Part shown: positions 50,334 to 58,737 of the stretch, piece by piece
Layout: every line of letters begins with the position of its first letter
How positions within the stretch are numbered: position 1 is the stretch's first letter
Assembly: GCF_023634865.1 (NCBI RefSeq)
Contig: NZ_JAMLJN010000006.1
Location: 158,439-222,438 of the forward strand
Length of the DNA: 64,000 bases
From: Flavobacterium fragile
GTDB taxonomy: Bacteria > Bacteroidota > Bacteroidia > Flavobacteriales > Flavobacteriaceae
Direction of reading: 5' to 3'
The notes under the pieces: model-generated
What the model saw: only the letters and a program-made list of their open reading frames with translations
What the model was told of the DNA's origin: nothing
Database searches by the model: none
Position numbers and translations under genes: made by a program

Positions 50334-51341
50334 ATGGAAAATAAAATTTTACCTAAAATTTATAAATCTACAGTAATAATTGCATTTTCTTATGCAGTAT
50401 TATTATTGGTTTATGCCATTTATAAAGAATTTTTCTATGTAGATGGTACTTGGTTTCACGGCTTTACTGCTAATGGTTTTGCAGTTTTAAGCGGTTTAAT
50501 TTGGATCGGAATACTATTAATTTTTAAGCACTTCATTAACAATGTCTTTAATTATTCAATAGCAAACGGTTTAATAAATGCGTACATAATTTTTTTAGGA
50601 ATCACTACTTTAACTCAGCTAACTGTGATTTATAAATCATTTTTGGTTTACACTTCATTAGAGGAAGGAGAATCATTTAATGCTTTGAGCGCTTTTGCTA
50701 GTTCTTCAATTTTGGGAGCAATACTACTATTTATATCTAATTTTGCTATTATAGTAATATCTGTATTACTAGGAATCAAGTTAAGTAAAATGAATTCCAT
50801 TTATAAAAAATTATTCCAAATATTGGGTTTTACTTTTATTGGCTATGGGATTATTTCAATATTAGGAACATTTGATTTATTAGGAACTGATATTTTTCAA
50901 TTTCTGACAAAAGCAACAATAGTTATAGGGATAGGTGTAATATTCATCAAAGTTGTAAATATGAATAATGCCGATTTGAATGCTTTATTAATCTCAGCAA
51001 AAAAAACTGAAATAGTCAAAGTAAAACCAGAAAATCAATTGCAAGAAGAAAAATTAATTGAAGAAAACAACTTTTCTGAAATTATTAAACATAAAGAAAA
51101 AGCTGAAGTTTCAAAACCTATAGAAGATGAATTACCACTAATAAATTGGGATGAATTTAAAGATAAAGAGTTAGTAATTTCATATTTCAATAGTTTACCG
51201 GAAGATGAAGTAAAAAGAATTGAAAATATAATTCAGAGTAAATCCAATCAAAGATTGTCAGCTGAACAAAATTATCAATTCGTATTAAATTACATAGCGG
51301 AAAAGAAATTGTATGACCATCAACGATTTTTACCGAAATAA
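50334..51341 (+). CDS. Membrane protein with C-terminal soluble tail
   Basis: A 335-residue protein: five to six membrane helices in residues 1-215, a charged linker (KKTEIVKVKPENQLQEEKL) and a C-terminal domain of about 70 residues (LPLINWDEFKDKELVISYF, LSAEQNYQFVLNYIAEKKLY). It is last gene of the 46394-51341 run. Function unknown. Confidence 0.6.
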   Translation: MENKILPKIYKSTVIIAFSYAVLLLVYAIYKEFFYVDGTWFHGFTANGFAVLSGLIWIGILLIFKHFINNVFNYSIANGLINAYIIFLGITTLTQLTVIYKSFLVYTSLEEGESFNALSAFASSSILGAILLFISNFAIIVISVLLGIKLSKMNSIYKKLFQILGFTFIGYGIISILGTFDLLGTDIFQFLTKATIVIGIGVIFIKVVNMNNADLNALLISAKKTEIVKVKPENQLQEEKLIEENNFSEIIKHKEKAEVSKPIEDELPLINWDEFKDKELVISYFNSLPEDEVKRIENIIQSKSNQRLSAEQNYQFVLNYIAEKKLYDHQRFLPK

Positions 51342-51621
51342 TTTTAAAAATTAAAGTTCTTCATCTTAAGCTATAATCCCAGCTGCCGCGTGATTTCCAT
51401 CGCGTGTTTTTTAGTACAAATCAATCCAAAGGCAGGCAATGAAAAATGATCTAACTCTTAAACAATTGGATTTAACGAAATAATATCAGTCAAAATTTAT
51501 AAGATTCATTATATTTGAATATAAAACCAGACAAAACTTTCGTCAATCTTGCCAATATGGGATAAAAGTGGTTTTAAAGTTTCGTAAATATACGATTTAC
51601 TTGCAACTATAATCAAACACT
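51342..51621. other. Intergenic with repeat and promoter-like sequence
   Basis: Contains GCCGCGTGATTTCCATCGCGTG followed by T residues (terminator-like) that resembles GCGATTTCCACTGCGTGG at about 44262, so a dispersed intergenic repeat is likely; also the sigma-54-like element at 51558. Confidence 0.4.
51558..51572 (+). promoter_or_regulatory. Possible sigma-54-like promoter
   Basis: TGGGATAAAAGTGGT, GG and GT separated by 10 nt, followed by TTTCGTAAATA. Closely similar to the element at 39612-39627. Confidence 0.35.
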
Positions 51622-52395
51622 ATGCAAATACAACCATTAACATCGAATCAGTCAAGTATGGAGATTCTGTTTGACAGTTTTGTAATCGAAAACCTAAAAT
51701 CTTTTGATGAGTTAATTGAAATTTATCTAACTTATAAACAAAAGAATCCCGGTAAAACTATAATTTTTACACTTGATGATTTAGGTCAAGCTGAATATAC
51801 TAGTGGACATTCAATTGATTCAAATGACCTTGACGAAACGGCAGGATATGATTTATCCAAACTTGATAAACTGTGTTTTGAAGACGGTAAGCATTTGGGC
51901 TATCTCTCAACACCATCTGAATTTTTCATAAGAAGAGAAAACTTCTTGAAACAAACAAAAGACATTGATTTTTCATCTGTTTGTAATAGTTTATTAATAG
52001 AAGAAGAGGAAATTTTAATCTTAGAAAAGATTAATGTGTCACCATTTGAATATTTAGACGAAAAAATAATTCTTAAAGTTGTTCCTGTAGAAAAATCATA
52101 CGAAGGAATTTGTGGATTTCCAAATGGGTATTTTCAAAGTGATCTAGATCCTTTTGAAAATTATGCTTTATCAAAACACTTATTTGAAAAATACAATTTT
52201 GAACTTTTTGGTATTGGCGCTTCATTTTTAGGGTTCATTAGAAATGAAAAGTTGGAAGAAAATAAGATAAGAGAGTTAATTTCAGATTTATCAAAATTAT
52301 ACAACACGAACGAGACAGCATTTGACAATTTATCTGAAATAATTAAAAGTAATAATTATATATTTTTAAAATACATTGAATACTTGAAAGAATAA
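51622..52395 (+). CDS. Hypothetical soluble protein
   Basis: A 257-residue acidic cytoplasmic protein. The C-terminal part has YEGICGFPNGYFQSDLDPFEN followed by LFGIGASFLGF, a pattern I have seen in uncharacterised Bacteroidota proteins, sometimes near contact-dependent effector genes; that link is from memory and weak. No catalytic motif. It has its own leader with a sigma-54-like element and a terminator-like hairpin after the stop. Confidence 0.6.
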   Translation: MQIQPLTSNQSSMEILFDSFVIENLKSFDELIEIYLTYKQKNPGKTIIFTLDDLGQAEYTSGHSIDSNDLDETAGYDLSKLDKLCFEDGKHLGYLSTPSEFFIRRENFLKQTKDIDFSSVCNSLLIEEEEILILEKINVSPFEYLDEKIILKVVPVEKSYEGICGFPNGYFQSDLDPFENYALSKHLFEKYNFELFGIGASFLGFIRNEKLEENKIRELISDLSKLYNTNETAFDNLSEIIKSNNYIFLKYIEYLKE

Positions 52396-52419
52396 AAAAA
52401 ATAATCAACCTTTCCTCAA

Positions 52420-52450
52420 GCGGAAACGCCTTCGGAAGTTTCGGCTTTTT
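52420..52450 (+). terminator. Probable terminator
   Basis: GCGGAAAC / GTTTCGGC arms (one mismatch) followed by TTTTT, 25 bases after the stop of gene 51622. Confidence 0.55.
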
Positions 52451-52807
52451 GGTACAAGTGTAATGAGCAAGAAAAAACAAGCTTATAATTAAAAAAATCG
52501 AGTATTACTTATTTAAAATGTTCCCTCGCACGTGTGCGAAACGTAGTTCAGCGGAGTGAATCCTTTTGCGTTTGTTTAAATAACAATGAGATGTTTAAGA
52601 GATGCTGAAACGAGATGAGCCTGACATAAAAGAAATTGAATGATGCTTAACGAAAGTAGAAAGGTGAAGGTGGGTATTACTTTGTAAAACAACAGTCTAC
52701 TTCGTAGGAGATTCCTATTTAGTTGAAATGACAGTTTTTACTTCGTAAATCAGAAGCCAACGTAATAGGAGCCAACTTTTTTTTCAATAGCTACTCCACA
52801 ACAATTA
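52451..52807. other. Intergenic, no gene seen
   Basis: AT-rich with GC patches (for example GCACGTGTGC at about 52528 and GAATCCTTTTGC, also found near 46142). It looks like dispersed intergenic repeat material; no coding frame or RNA gene is supported. Confidence 0.4.
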
Positions 52808-52843
52808 AAAATGACCGTTACCCTAAGCAGTAACGGTCATTTT
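52808..52843 (-). terminator. Terminator of the surface-protein cluster
   Basis: AAAATGACCGTTAC / GTAACGGTCATTTT, perfect 14-bp arms, T-rich on both sides; it ends the minus-strand cluster starting at 58480. Confidence 0.85.
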
Positions 52844-52851
52844 ATTTTGAG

Positions 52852-53352
52852 TTAGTAACAATTTTGTTGTATTAGTTGTTGAGGGGTTTCACTCCCACTA
52901 GAACCACCATTAAAAATAGATTCTATTATTGGATGGTTACATATGAGTTGCCAAATCCGCTGTTCCGCATATCCATAGCCTGCACCTCCATAATAAATAG
53001 ATTGAATTGTAGGAGCAATACAAATCGTTTGAATGTTTGTTTTGTTGTCGTAGCCCAAGCCATTACCGCCATAGTATATACTTTCAATTGAGGGATAGGT
53101 ACAGCTACTTTGCATCAATTGTTGGACATCATAACCTATTCCATTACCCCCATAATAAATGGTTTCTATATCTGGTGCTAAACAGTTGTTTTGGGTTACG
53201 AATTCTTCAGCATTGCCATCTCCAACACCTCCTGAATACATGGTTGTAGCCACTTTAGAATTCAATACACCCCTCATACTAGGTAATGCAATTTGTGCCG
53301 TTGCTACAGTTCCAATGAATAATAGAATAAAGGTGATTTTTGATTTATTCAT
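52852..53352 (-). CDS. Exported tandem-repeat Cys/Gly protein
   Basis: A 166-residue protein with signal peptide 1-19 and four repeats of about 30-32 residues. Each repeat has C.AP.I.SIYYGGNGLGYD followed by QQL.Q..C (for example ETIYYGGNGIGYD, ESIYYGGNGLGYD, QSIYYGGAGYGYA). One Cys pair per repeat suggests a disulfide-stabilised beta-solenoid or a mineral-binding filament. It is last in the cluster, 12 bases after the FGE-like gene. The family is not recognised. Confidence 0.65.
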   Translation of the reverse strand: MNKSKITFILLFIGTVATAQIALPSMRGVLNSKVATTMYSGGVGDGNAEEFVTQNNCLAPDIETIYYGGNGIGYDVQQLMQSSCTYPSIESIYYGGNGLGYDNKTNIQTICIAPTIQSIYYGGAGYGYAEQRIWQLICNHPIIESIFNGGSSGSETPQQLIQQNCY

Positions 53353-53364
53353 TGTTTTACTTTA

Positions 53365-54855
53365 TTAGTAGGTACGAACGCCTCTTCCACCTTGGAAGAA
53401 CGAATAATTGTTAAATTGAACCCAGTTTCTTCCTGATACAGAGAACCATTCACCACCAACCCAGTTAGAACCTCCACCTTTAACCATGATTCGATTTGTT
53501 TGCCAAGTAGTCATATCGGTAGAACCGTTTTCAATGGATTGTCCATTTTCATAAACGTTACCATCACCATTTTGTGTGGTGAAGTCAGAATAATCAACAC
53601 CCCAACCTCCAATACATGATTCCCAAACATTTCCAGTCATGTCTAATACACCATAGTAAGTAGCACCTGCTTTTAATCGGTTAGAGGTAGCTGTAGCTGA
53701 AATTCCTGCGCGATATAAACGGTTAGTACCAACAGTAGTATTTCCTAATAAAACATAGTTATTAGTAGCTGAAGCAGAACCATAATTAGGTACGTCGTAG
53801 GCATTGTTAAAGTCAGTTGATCCCCATGCAAATTCGCCAAGAACAGGGTTTTGATTTCCTCGACACACTTTTTCGTATTCAAATTCTGTCATAGGGCGTA
53901 TTGCTGCCCAATCTAAAAAAGCTAAGAAGTTTTTAGTATTTAATACTACGGGGATTCCTAAACCATCTTCATTTTCATTGTAAACACCATTTGCATTTAA
54001 ATCATTAGCATATACTGCGGGTATTAATTGTGTAGTATTGTTTCCAGGGGTTGCAATAACTATCCTAGGTGAGTTATTACCACAAGGCCAGCAGTGAAAC
54101 TCAGTTCCAGCAGGTGAATCGGGTGGAGTGGTATTCGGTTGGTAGTCTCTTTGCATTCTAATTTGTTGATTGAAGCTAAGCGTATTCAAGAAAGCTACAT
54201 ATTGTCCCGCTGTAATTTCATATTTCATGCAGTAGAAGCGCTTGAATCCTAATGGGAAGGTAGCTGGTAAATTACCAATAGAACCTAGGTTGTCTCTCTG
54301 ATAATTTGAAGCGGCACCTAATCCAGCATTCTGAATCGTAGCATTGATTAGTAAAGGATTTCCCGATGCATCAGAAAAGCCATGTGTGTAAAGTGGAGCA
54401 CCATCACCAATATAAAAATCGCCTTCAGGAATGTTAACCATTTCTATTCCGTATACGCCAATATTATCGCTACCAATAGCGGTACTTAAGGTAAGTGTAA
54501 CAGTTGCAGTAGTAATGTTTCCTACACCCGCAGCACTTCTTCTTATGAAAACCCCTTTATTATCTGTTACTTGTTCTACTTGTAAAACCCCGCCAGTTAC
54601 AGTGTTACCTGAGGCTGCTAAATCGGCGTGAATCCATGGGCTAGACGCATTAGCAATGCACGATTGTCTTTTAACAAATACCCATACGGCATCCCAATTT
54701 GATGGACCTGTGGTTACGTACCAACTGTTGTCCCATTTGATAGTAAAAGTTACTGTATTTCCACTTACTGTAGGAGTTCCAATGATTAAATTATTAGCAA
54801 AACTTTGAAAGTTAATGGCTAAGAATAAAAGGCTTATTAATACTATTTTTTTCAT
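53365..54855 (-). CDS. SUMF1/formylglycine-generating-enzyme-like exported protein
   Basis: A 496-residue exported protein: signal peptide 1-20, a beta-sandwich N-terminal domain (GTPTVSGNTVTFTIKWDNSW, to about residue 135), then an FGE-sulfatase/SUMF1 domain (about 140-495): FYCMKYEITAGQYVAFLN, RPMTEFEYEKVCRG, GNVWESCIGGWG, VKGGGSNWVGGEW ending GGRGVRTY. Catalytic Cys pairing of true FGE is not evident, so a binding role like that of T9SS gliding proteins GldJ/GldK, or the surface protein beside it, is more likely. It follows the adhesin gene by 26 bases. Confidence 0.75.
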   Translation of the reverse strand: MKKIVLISLLFLAINFQSFANNLIIGTPTVSGNTVTFTIKWDNSWYVTTGPSNWDAVWVFVKRQSCIANASSPWIHADLAASGNTVTGGVLQVEQVTDNKGVFIRRSAAGVGNITTATVTLTLSTAIGSDNIGVYGIEMVNIPEGDFYIGDGAPLYTHGFSDASGNPLLINATIQNAGLGAASNYQRDNLGSIGNLPATFPLGFKRFYCMKYEITAGQYVAFLNTLSFNQQIRMQRDYQPNTTPPDSPAGTEFHCWPCGNNSPRIVIATPGNNTTQLIPAVYANDLNANGVYNENEDGLGIPVVLNTKNFLAFLDWAAIRPMTEFEYEKVCRGNQNPVLGEFAWGSTDFNNAYDVPNYGSASATNNYVLLGNTTVGTNRLYRAGISATATSNRLKAGATYYGVLDMTGNVWESCIGGWGVDYSDFTTQNGDGNVYENGQSIENGSTDMTTWQTNRIMVKGGGSNWVGGEWFSVSGRNWVQFNNYSFFQGGRGVRTY

Positions 54856-54881
54856 ATTTAGGTTTTTATTTTTTGTATTGA

Positions 54882-57371
54882 TTATTGCATATCTCCGGCA
54901 GTAACAATAATACCACCTCCAATGTTTACTATAGTAGCTATTGCATAATTTCCGGCAGTAGCCGTAAAATTGTTTCTGTTTTTCATGACAACACCAGCGC
55001 CACCTGCAAAGTTAATTTTGTTAGCATCATCACTTTTTTGAAGCACCATACAGTTAAAACCTAAAGGCAGGTTGTTTTCAAAAGTTATGGTTATTTGACT
55101 GTTTGGATTACAAATAAGGACTTTTCCTTTGTACATTTCTGCATTAGCTGCGTTTATGGTGAAATTAGTTGTAATTTCTGGACTAATTTCTGCGTTAGCC
55201 GTTATAGAACCATAGGTGTTTACATTGGTAATGTTAGCATCTCCTAACTGAACAGTGTTATTGTTCTGAGCTGTAGCATTGGCACCAATTGCAATAGCAT
55301 TTATTCCATTGGCTTGTGCGTTAAATCCAACTGCAACTGCATTTTCAGGTTGGTTATTATTTCCTGCAAACGATCCGATTGCTACCGCATTCAAGCCTTG
55401 ATTGTATTGTGCAGCTGCATATCCTACAGCAACTCCGCCTTCTGCCTGAGGCCCTTGTGCAGTATTACTTCCTATTGCTATAGAGTGGTCTCCTTGACCA
55501 CCACTTCCTGAAACATATCCTATGGCTACATTAGTACCATCTGCTATGAAGTAGTTATTTGTGTCAAGAGATCCATCCGCTTTTAAAAACTGCGAAGAAA
55601 GTCCATTTGGAATAGAAAATGAGTTAGCTGTTAAACTGCTTGTAAATCGTCCATCTCCTTCAATATCTAATTTGAATTGTGGTACATAATTACCTCCAAT
55701 TCCAAAATTGCCATTATTATCAATAATAACTCTACTACAACATCCTCCTTGGTAAATGGAGAAGTTTTGTCCCGAGTTTCCTATTTGCCAAGTACTTCCG
55801 TCATTGAATACAACCGATGGAGTAGTTAATTGCCCTGTTAATGTGCCTCCTGTCAAGGGGAGAAAGTTGTTTCCAGCTGATAAAATTTGGCTATCTACAT
55901 ACGTTTTAACGGCTAGTTCTGTTGGGAATTTAGTGTTCGTACCGTCTGCTAAAGTAGCATCAGTAGATTTGTTGCTGCTGTTTTCTTTTAAAGCTAATGC
56001 ATTATCAGTAGCCGTTTGATTGGCAGTAATAGTATTTTGCAAGTTAGTAATAGCCGTATTCGTATTGGTATTCACAGTAGTAATTTGGTTGTTCACAAAA
56101 GTTTTAACTGCCAGCTCCGTTGGGAATTTAGTGTTTGTAGCGTCTGCTAAGGTAGCATCAGTAGATTTGTTACTGCTGTTTTCTTTTAAAGCTAATGCAT
56201 TATCAGTAGCCGTTTGATTGGCAGTAACGGTATTTTGCAAGTTAGTAATAGCCGTATTCGTATTGGTATTCACAGTAGTAATTTGGTTGTTTACATACGT
56301 TTTAACGGCTAGTTCTGTTGGGAATTTAGTGTTCGTACCGTCTGCTAAAGTAGCATCAGTAGATTTGTTACTGCTGTTTTCTTTTAAAGCTAATGCATTA
56401 TCAGTAGCCGTTTGATTGGCAGTAACGGTATTTTGCAAGTTAGTAATAGCCGTATTCGTATTGGTATTCACAGTAGTAATTTGGTTGTTTACATACGTTT
56501 TAACAGCTAGTTCTGTTGGGAATTTAGTGTTCGTACCGTCTGCTAAAGTAGCATCAGTAGATTTGTTGCTGCTGTTTTCTTTTAAAGCTAATGCATTATC
56601 AGTAGCCGTTTGATTAGCAGTAATAGTATTTTGCAAGTTAGTAATAGCCGTATTCGTATTGGTATTCACAGTAGTAATTTGGTTGTTTACATACGTTTTA
56701 ACGGCTAGTTCTGTTGGGAATTTAGTGTTCGTACCGTCTGCTAAAGTAGCATCAGTAGATTTGTTACTGCTGTTTTCTTTAAGTGCTAAAGCATTTTGTG
56801 TAGCGGTACTTATAGGTTTGTTGATATCTGAAGTATTATTTACTTGGTCAAGGCCCAAATTCGTTTTAGCATCTTGAACAGTTGTAGCATTAGTACCTCC
56901 GTTTGTTATTGGAACAATTCCCGTAATGTTTGAAGCATTCGTAGCATTGAAACTATTGTAAGCAAAAGGCACTACAGAAAAGGGAGCGTTACTAATTTCT
57001 ACAAAGTCATTACACATTCCAGAAACATCTAAACCAACAATTAGGCTTTTACTCGTAGTATTCCAATCTATATTTGTAAAGGAACTAGCGTAACCACCCA
57101 CTTGGTTTCCTGTTCCTATAATTAAATTGACCATTCCGTATTTGTCGGTAGTTGTGGTGATGTTTTCTTTGTATTCTGTCGTGTTTGTGAAGTCTACGAT
57201 GGTAAATTGAATACAAATGTTTTTTAATGCTAACGGAACATTGTTGTTGTTTACTCCTGGTAGAGCATCTCCATTCGGTTTGTATATCACCGCTTGGTAA
57301 GTTATTCCACTTGTTTGCGAAAAAACAAATGAAGTAACTAGAAATGTAAAAAATAATAGTATTTTTTTCAT
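54882..57371 (-). CDS. YadA-head/tail-fibre-like adhesin with 66-residue repeats
   Basis: An 829-residue exported protein. Signal peptide 1-18; N-terminal domain (SGITYQAVIYKPNGDALPG, ~ residues 20-165) like those of Bacteroidota fibre proteins; four full copies and one partial of a 66-residue alpha-helical repeat (ALALKENSSNKSTDATLADG..., LAVKTYVNNQITTVNTNTN); then a linker and YadA/Hep_Hag head repeats (VAIGSFAGNN, VAVGFNAQANG, IAIGANATAQN) near residues 625-725. This suggests a trimeric coiled-coil stalk with a beta-roll head. There is no standard T9SS domain. Confidence 0.75.
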   Translation of the reverse strand: MKKILLFFTFLVTSFVFSQTSGITYQAVIYKPNGDALPGVNNNNVPLALKNICIQFTIVDFTNTTEYKENITTTTDKYGMVNLIIGTGNQVGGYASSFTNIDWNTTSKSLIVGLDVSGMCNDFVEISNAPFSVVPFAYNSFNATNASNITGIVPITNGGTNATTVQDAKTNLGLDQVNNTSDINKPISTATQNALALKENSSNKSTDATLADGTNTKFPTELAVKTYVNNQITTVNTNTNTAITNLQNTITANQTATDNALALKENSSNKSTDATLADGTNTKFPTELAVKTYVNNQITTVNTNTNTAITNLQNTVTANQTATDNALALKENSSNKSTDATLADGTNTKFPTELAVKTYVNNQITTVNTNTNTAITNLQNTVTANQTATDNALALKENSSNKSTDATLADATNTKFPTELAVKTFVNNQITTVNTNTNTAITNLQNTITANQTATDNALALKENSSNKSTDATLADGTNTKFPTELAVKTYVDSQILSAGNNFLPLTGGTLTGQLTTPSVVFNDGSTWQIGNSGQNFSIYQGGCCSRVIIDNNGNFGIGGNYVPQFKLDIEGDGRFTSSLTANSFSIPNGLSSQFLKADGSLDTNNYFIADGTNVAIGYVSGSGGQGDHSIAIGSNTAQGPQAEGGVAVGYAAAQYNQGLNAVAIGSFAGNNNQPENAVAVGFNAQANGINAIAIGANATAQNNNTVQLGDANITNVNTYGSITANAEISPEITTNFTINAANAEMYKGKVLICNPNSQITITFENNLPLGFNCMVLQKSDDANKINFAGGAGVVMKNRNNFTATAGNYAIATIVNIGGGIIVTAGDMQ
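55895..56795 (-). repeat. 198-bp tandem repeats in the adhesin gene
   Basis: Four complete units and one partial of exactly 198 bp, differing at only a few positions. They encode the 66-residue helical repeats, so copy number can change by recombination without shifting frame. Confidence 0.9.
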
Positions 57372-57380
57372 AAGATGTAA

Positions 57381-57998
57381 TTAATAGTTTGTTGTGAAAT
57401 GAATCCCAAAGAGAATTTGGTTGGTATCGAAAGCTAATTTTTCATTTGTACTGTTAGAAGTACTTGCAGAATGCGAATATCCATATCCAAGACTTAATGC
57501 ACTGAACTTATTGAGTTTATAAAGCGTTTGGATTTTTCCAAAAACTCTCAAAAATAACCCTGAAAACTCTTCTTGATTTTTTAAATCAAATATTTCACCA
57601 TCAATACTTTGTTTTCCATAAATTATAGAAGATAAATTAATACCCGCTCTTGCTGAAACACTAAAAAATGGCGATACTTTGTAATCGTAATGCAAAGCAG
57701 CTTGTGCACCTAAATATTTTGTATCCCATTTATAAGAGTTGGTAGTTGATCCTGCGAGTGCATTATATTCATCTAAGGTAACCCCAAAGGAATACGAGAA
57801 ATCTTTGTTTCTAATAGGAATTGCATATCCTATTTCATGTGTGGTCCCATTACCGCTTTGTAGCTTAGTAGTCATAGACGAGTTTTTAGCTTCAAAGTTG
57901 TATTTTGTAAAATTAGTACCTGTTACAAAATATAATTCTTGTGCTTTACTGTAGCCTATTGTAAGTAATGCTAAAAATAAAAGTACTTTTTTGTTCAT
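57381..57998 (-). CDS. Outer-membrane beta-barrel protein
   Basis: A 205-residue protein with signal peptide 1-19, alternating hydrophobic strands, and a C-terminal aromatic strand (FGIHFTTNY), typical of small outer-membrane barrels of Bacteroidota. It lies 10 bases upstream of the adhesin gene and overlaps the preceding T9SS gene by 4 bases, so it may assemble or anchor the adhesin. Confidence 0.7.
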   Translation of the reverse strand: MNKKVLLFLALLTIGYSKAQELYFVTGTNFTKYNFEAKNSSMTTKLQSGNGTTHEIGYAIPIRNKDFSYSFGVTLDEYNALAGSTTNSYKWDTKYLGAQAALHYDYKVSPFFSVSARAGINLSSIIYGKQSIDGEIFDLKNQEEFSGLFLRVFGKIQTLYKLNKFSALSLGYGYSHSASTSNSTNEKLAFDTNQILFGIHFTTNY

Positions 57999-58480
57999 AT
58001 TGATTTTAGTAAGTTAATTGTGAAATGATAATTTTGTCCCGAAACTTTTACTAGGTATTCACCATCAGCAAGATTTATATTGCCAATTATTATATTGCTT
58101 TCATTGTTTAAAATGTTTTCTTTTACATAAACAACTCTTCCTAATACATCATAAAATGTGATGGTAATTTTTTCAGATATTGGTTTAGAAAATTCAAAAC
58201 TAACTTTGTCTTTAAAAGGATTAGGATAGGCAATGAGTTTGATGTTTGTTTGATTGTTCAAATTAGTACCCACTTTAAATGAACTTTGTTGAAAACCTTG
58301 TTCTACTCTAAATTGTTCATTTGTGAAGTTACCAATAGCGCTTTGTTGCCCTATGGATTGTCTAACTGTATATCCATTTTGAATTGTCACATGATTACCT
58401 TGAGATGAAATCATTTCGTGATGGATTTCTTGTGCATGTGTTGTAAATCCGAAAAATAAAAAAATAATTTTTTTGACCAT
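57995..58480 (-). CDS. Short exported protein with T9SS sorting domain
   Basis: A 161-residue protein: signal peptide (about 1-16), a short mature region (EIHHEMISSQGNHVTIQNGYTVRQSIGQQ) and a T9SS type A domain (LIAYPNPFKDKVSFEFSKP to HFTINLLKSI). It is first gene of the minus-strand surface cluster; its stop overlaps the barrel gene start (ATGA). The mature region is too short to assign a function. Confidence 0.75.
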   Translation of the reverse strand: MVKKIIFLFFGFTTHAQEIHHEMISSQGNHVTIQNGYTVRQSIGQQSAIGNFTNEQFRVEQGFQQSSFKVGTNLNNQTNIKLIAYPNPFKDKVSFEFSKPISEKITITFYDVLGRVVYVKENILNNESNIIIGNINLADGEYLVKVSGQNYHFTINLLKSI

Positions 58481-58577
58481 TTCAATTTTTTCTGCAAATT
58501 ACAACAGTAATATTTATAAAAAACTTCTAACAACTTCAAAGCTTGATTTTGTAGATTTTCAATAACAACTTTTAAGC

Positions 58578-58604
58578 TTTTAGTAACTTAAAAAGTTACT
58601 AAAA
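58578..58604. promoter_or_regulatory. 12-3-12 inverted repeat in the divergent promoter region
   Basis: TTTTAGTAACTT-AAA-AAGTTACTAAAA is a perfect 27-bp palindrome between the surface cluster (start 58480) and the AraC-type gene (start 58738). It is either an operator or a hairpin. Confidence 0.5.
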
Positions 58605-58737
58605 ATTTAAAAAACAATAACATTCATAAATAAAGATTTTATTTAGAAGTTTGTACTTTTGGTTAATTGTTTAAAAATAGATTCCATTGTTTTATAAAAA
58701 AAGTAAATGGGGTTTATAAGAATGTATTCAACAACTT

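Noticed and set aside
51585..51602. Fourth copy of the ACGT operator (TCGTAAATATACGA)
   Set aside because: Only about 11 of 18 positions match and no -33/-7 pair follows at the right distance.
55756..56877. Plus-strand 65-residue frames repeated across the adhesin gene
   Set aside because: These are antisense shadows of the 198-bp repeats, identical because the repeats are.
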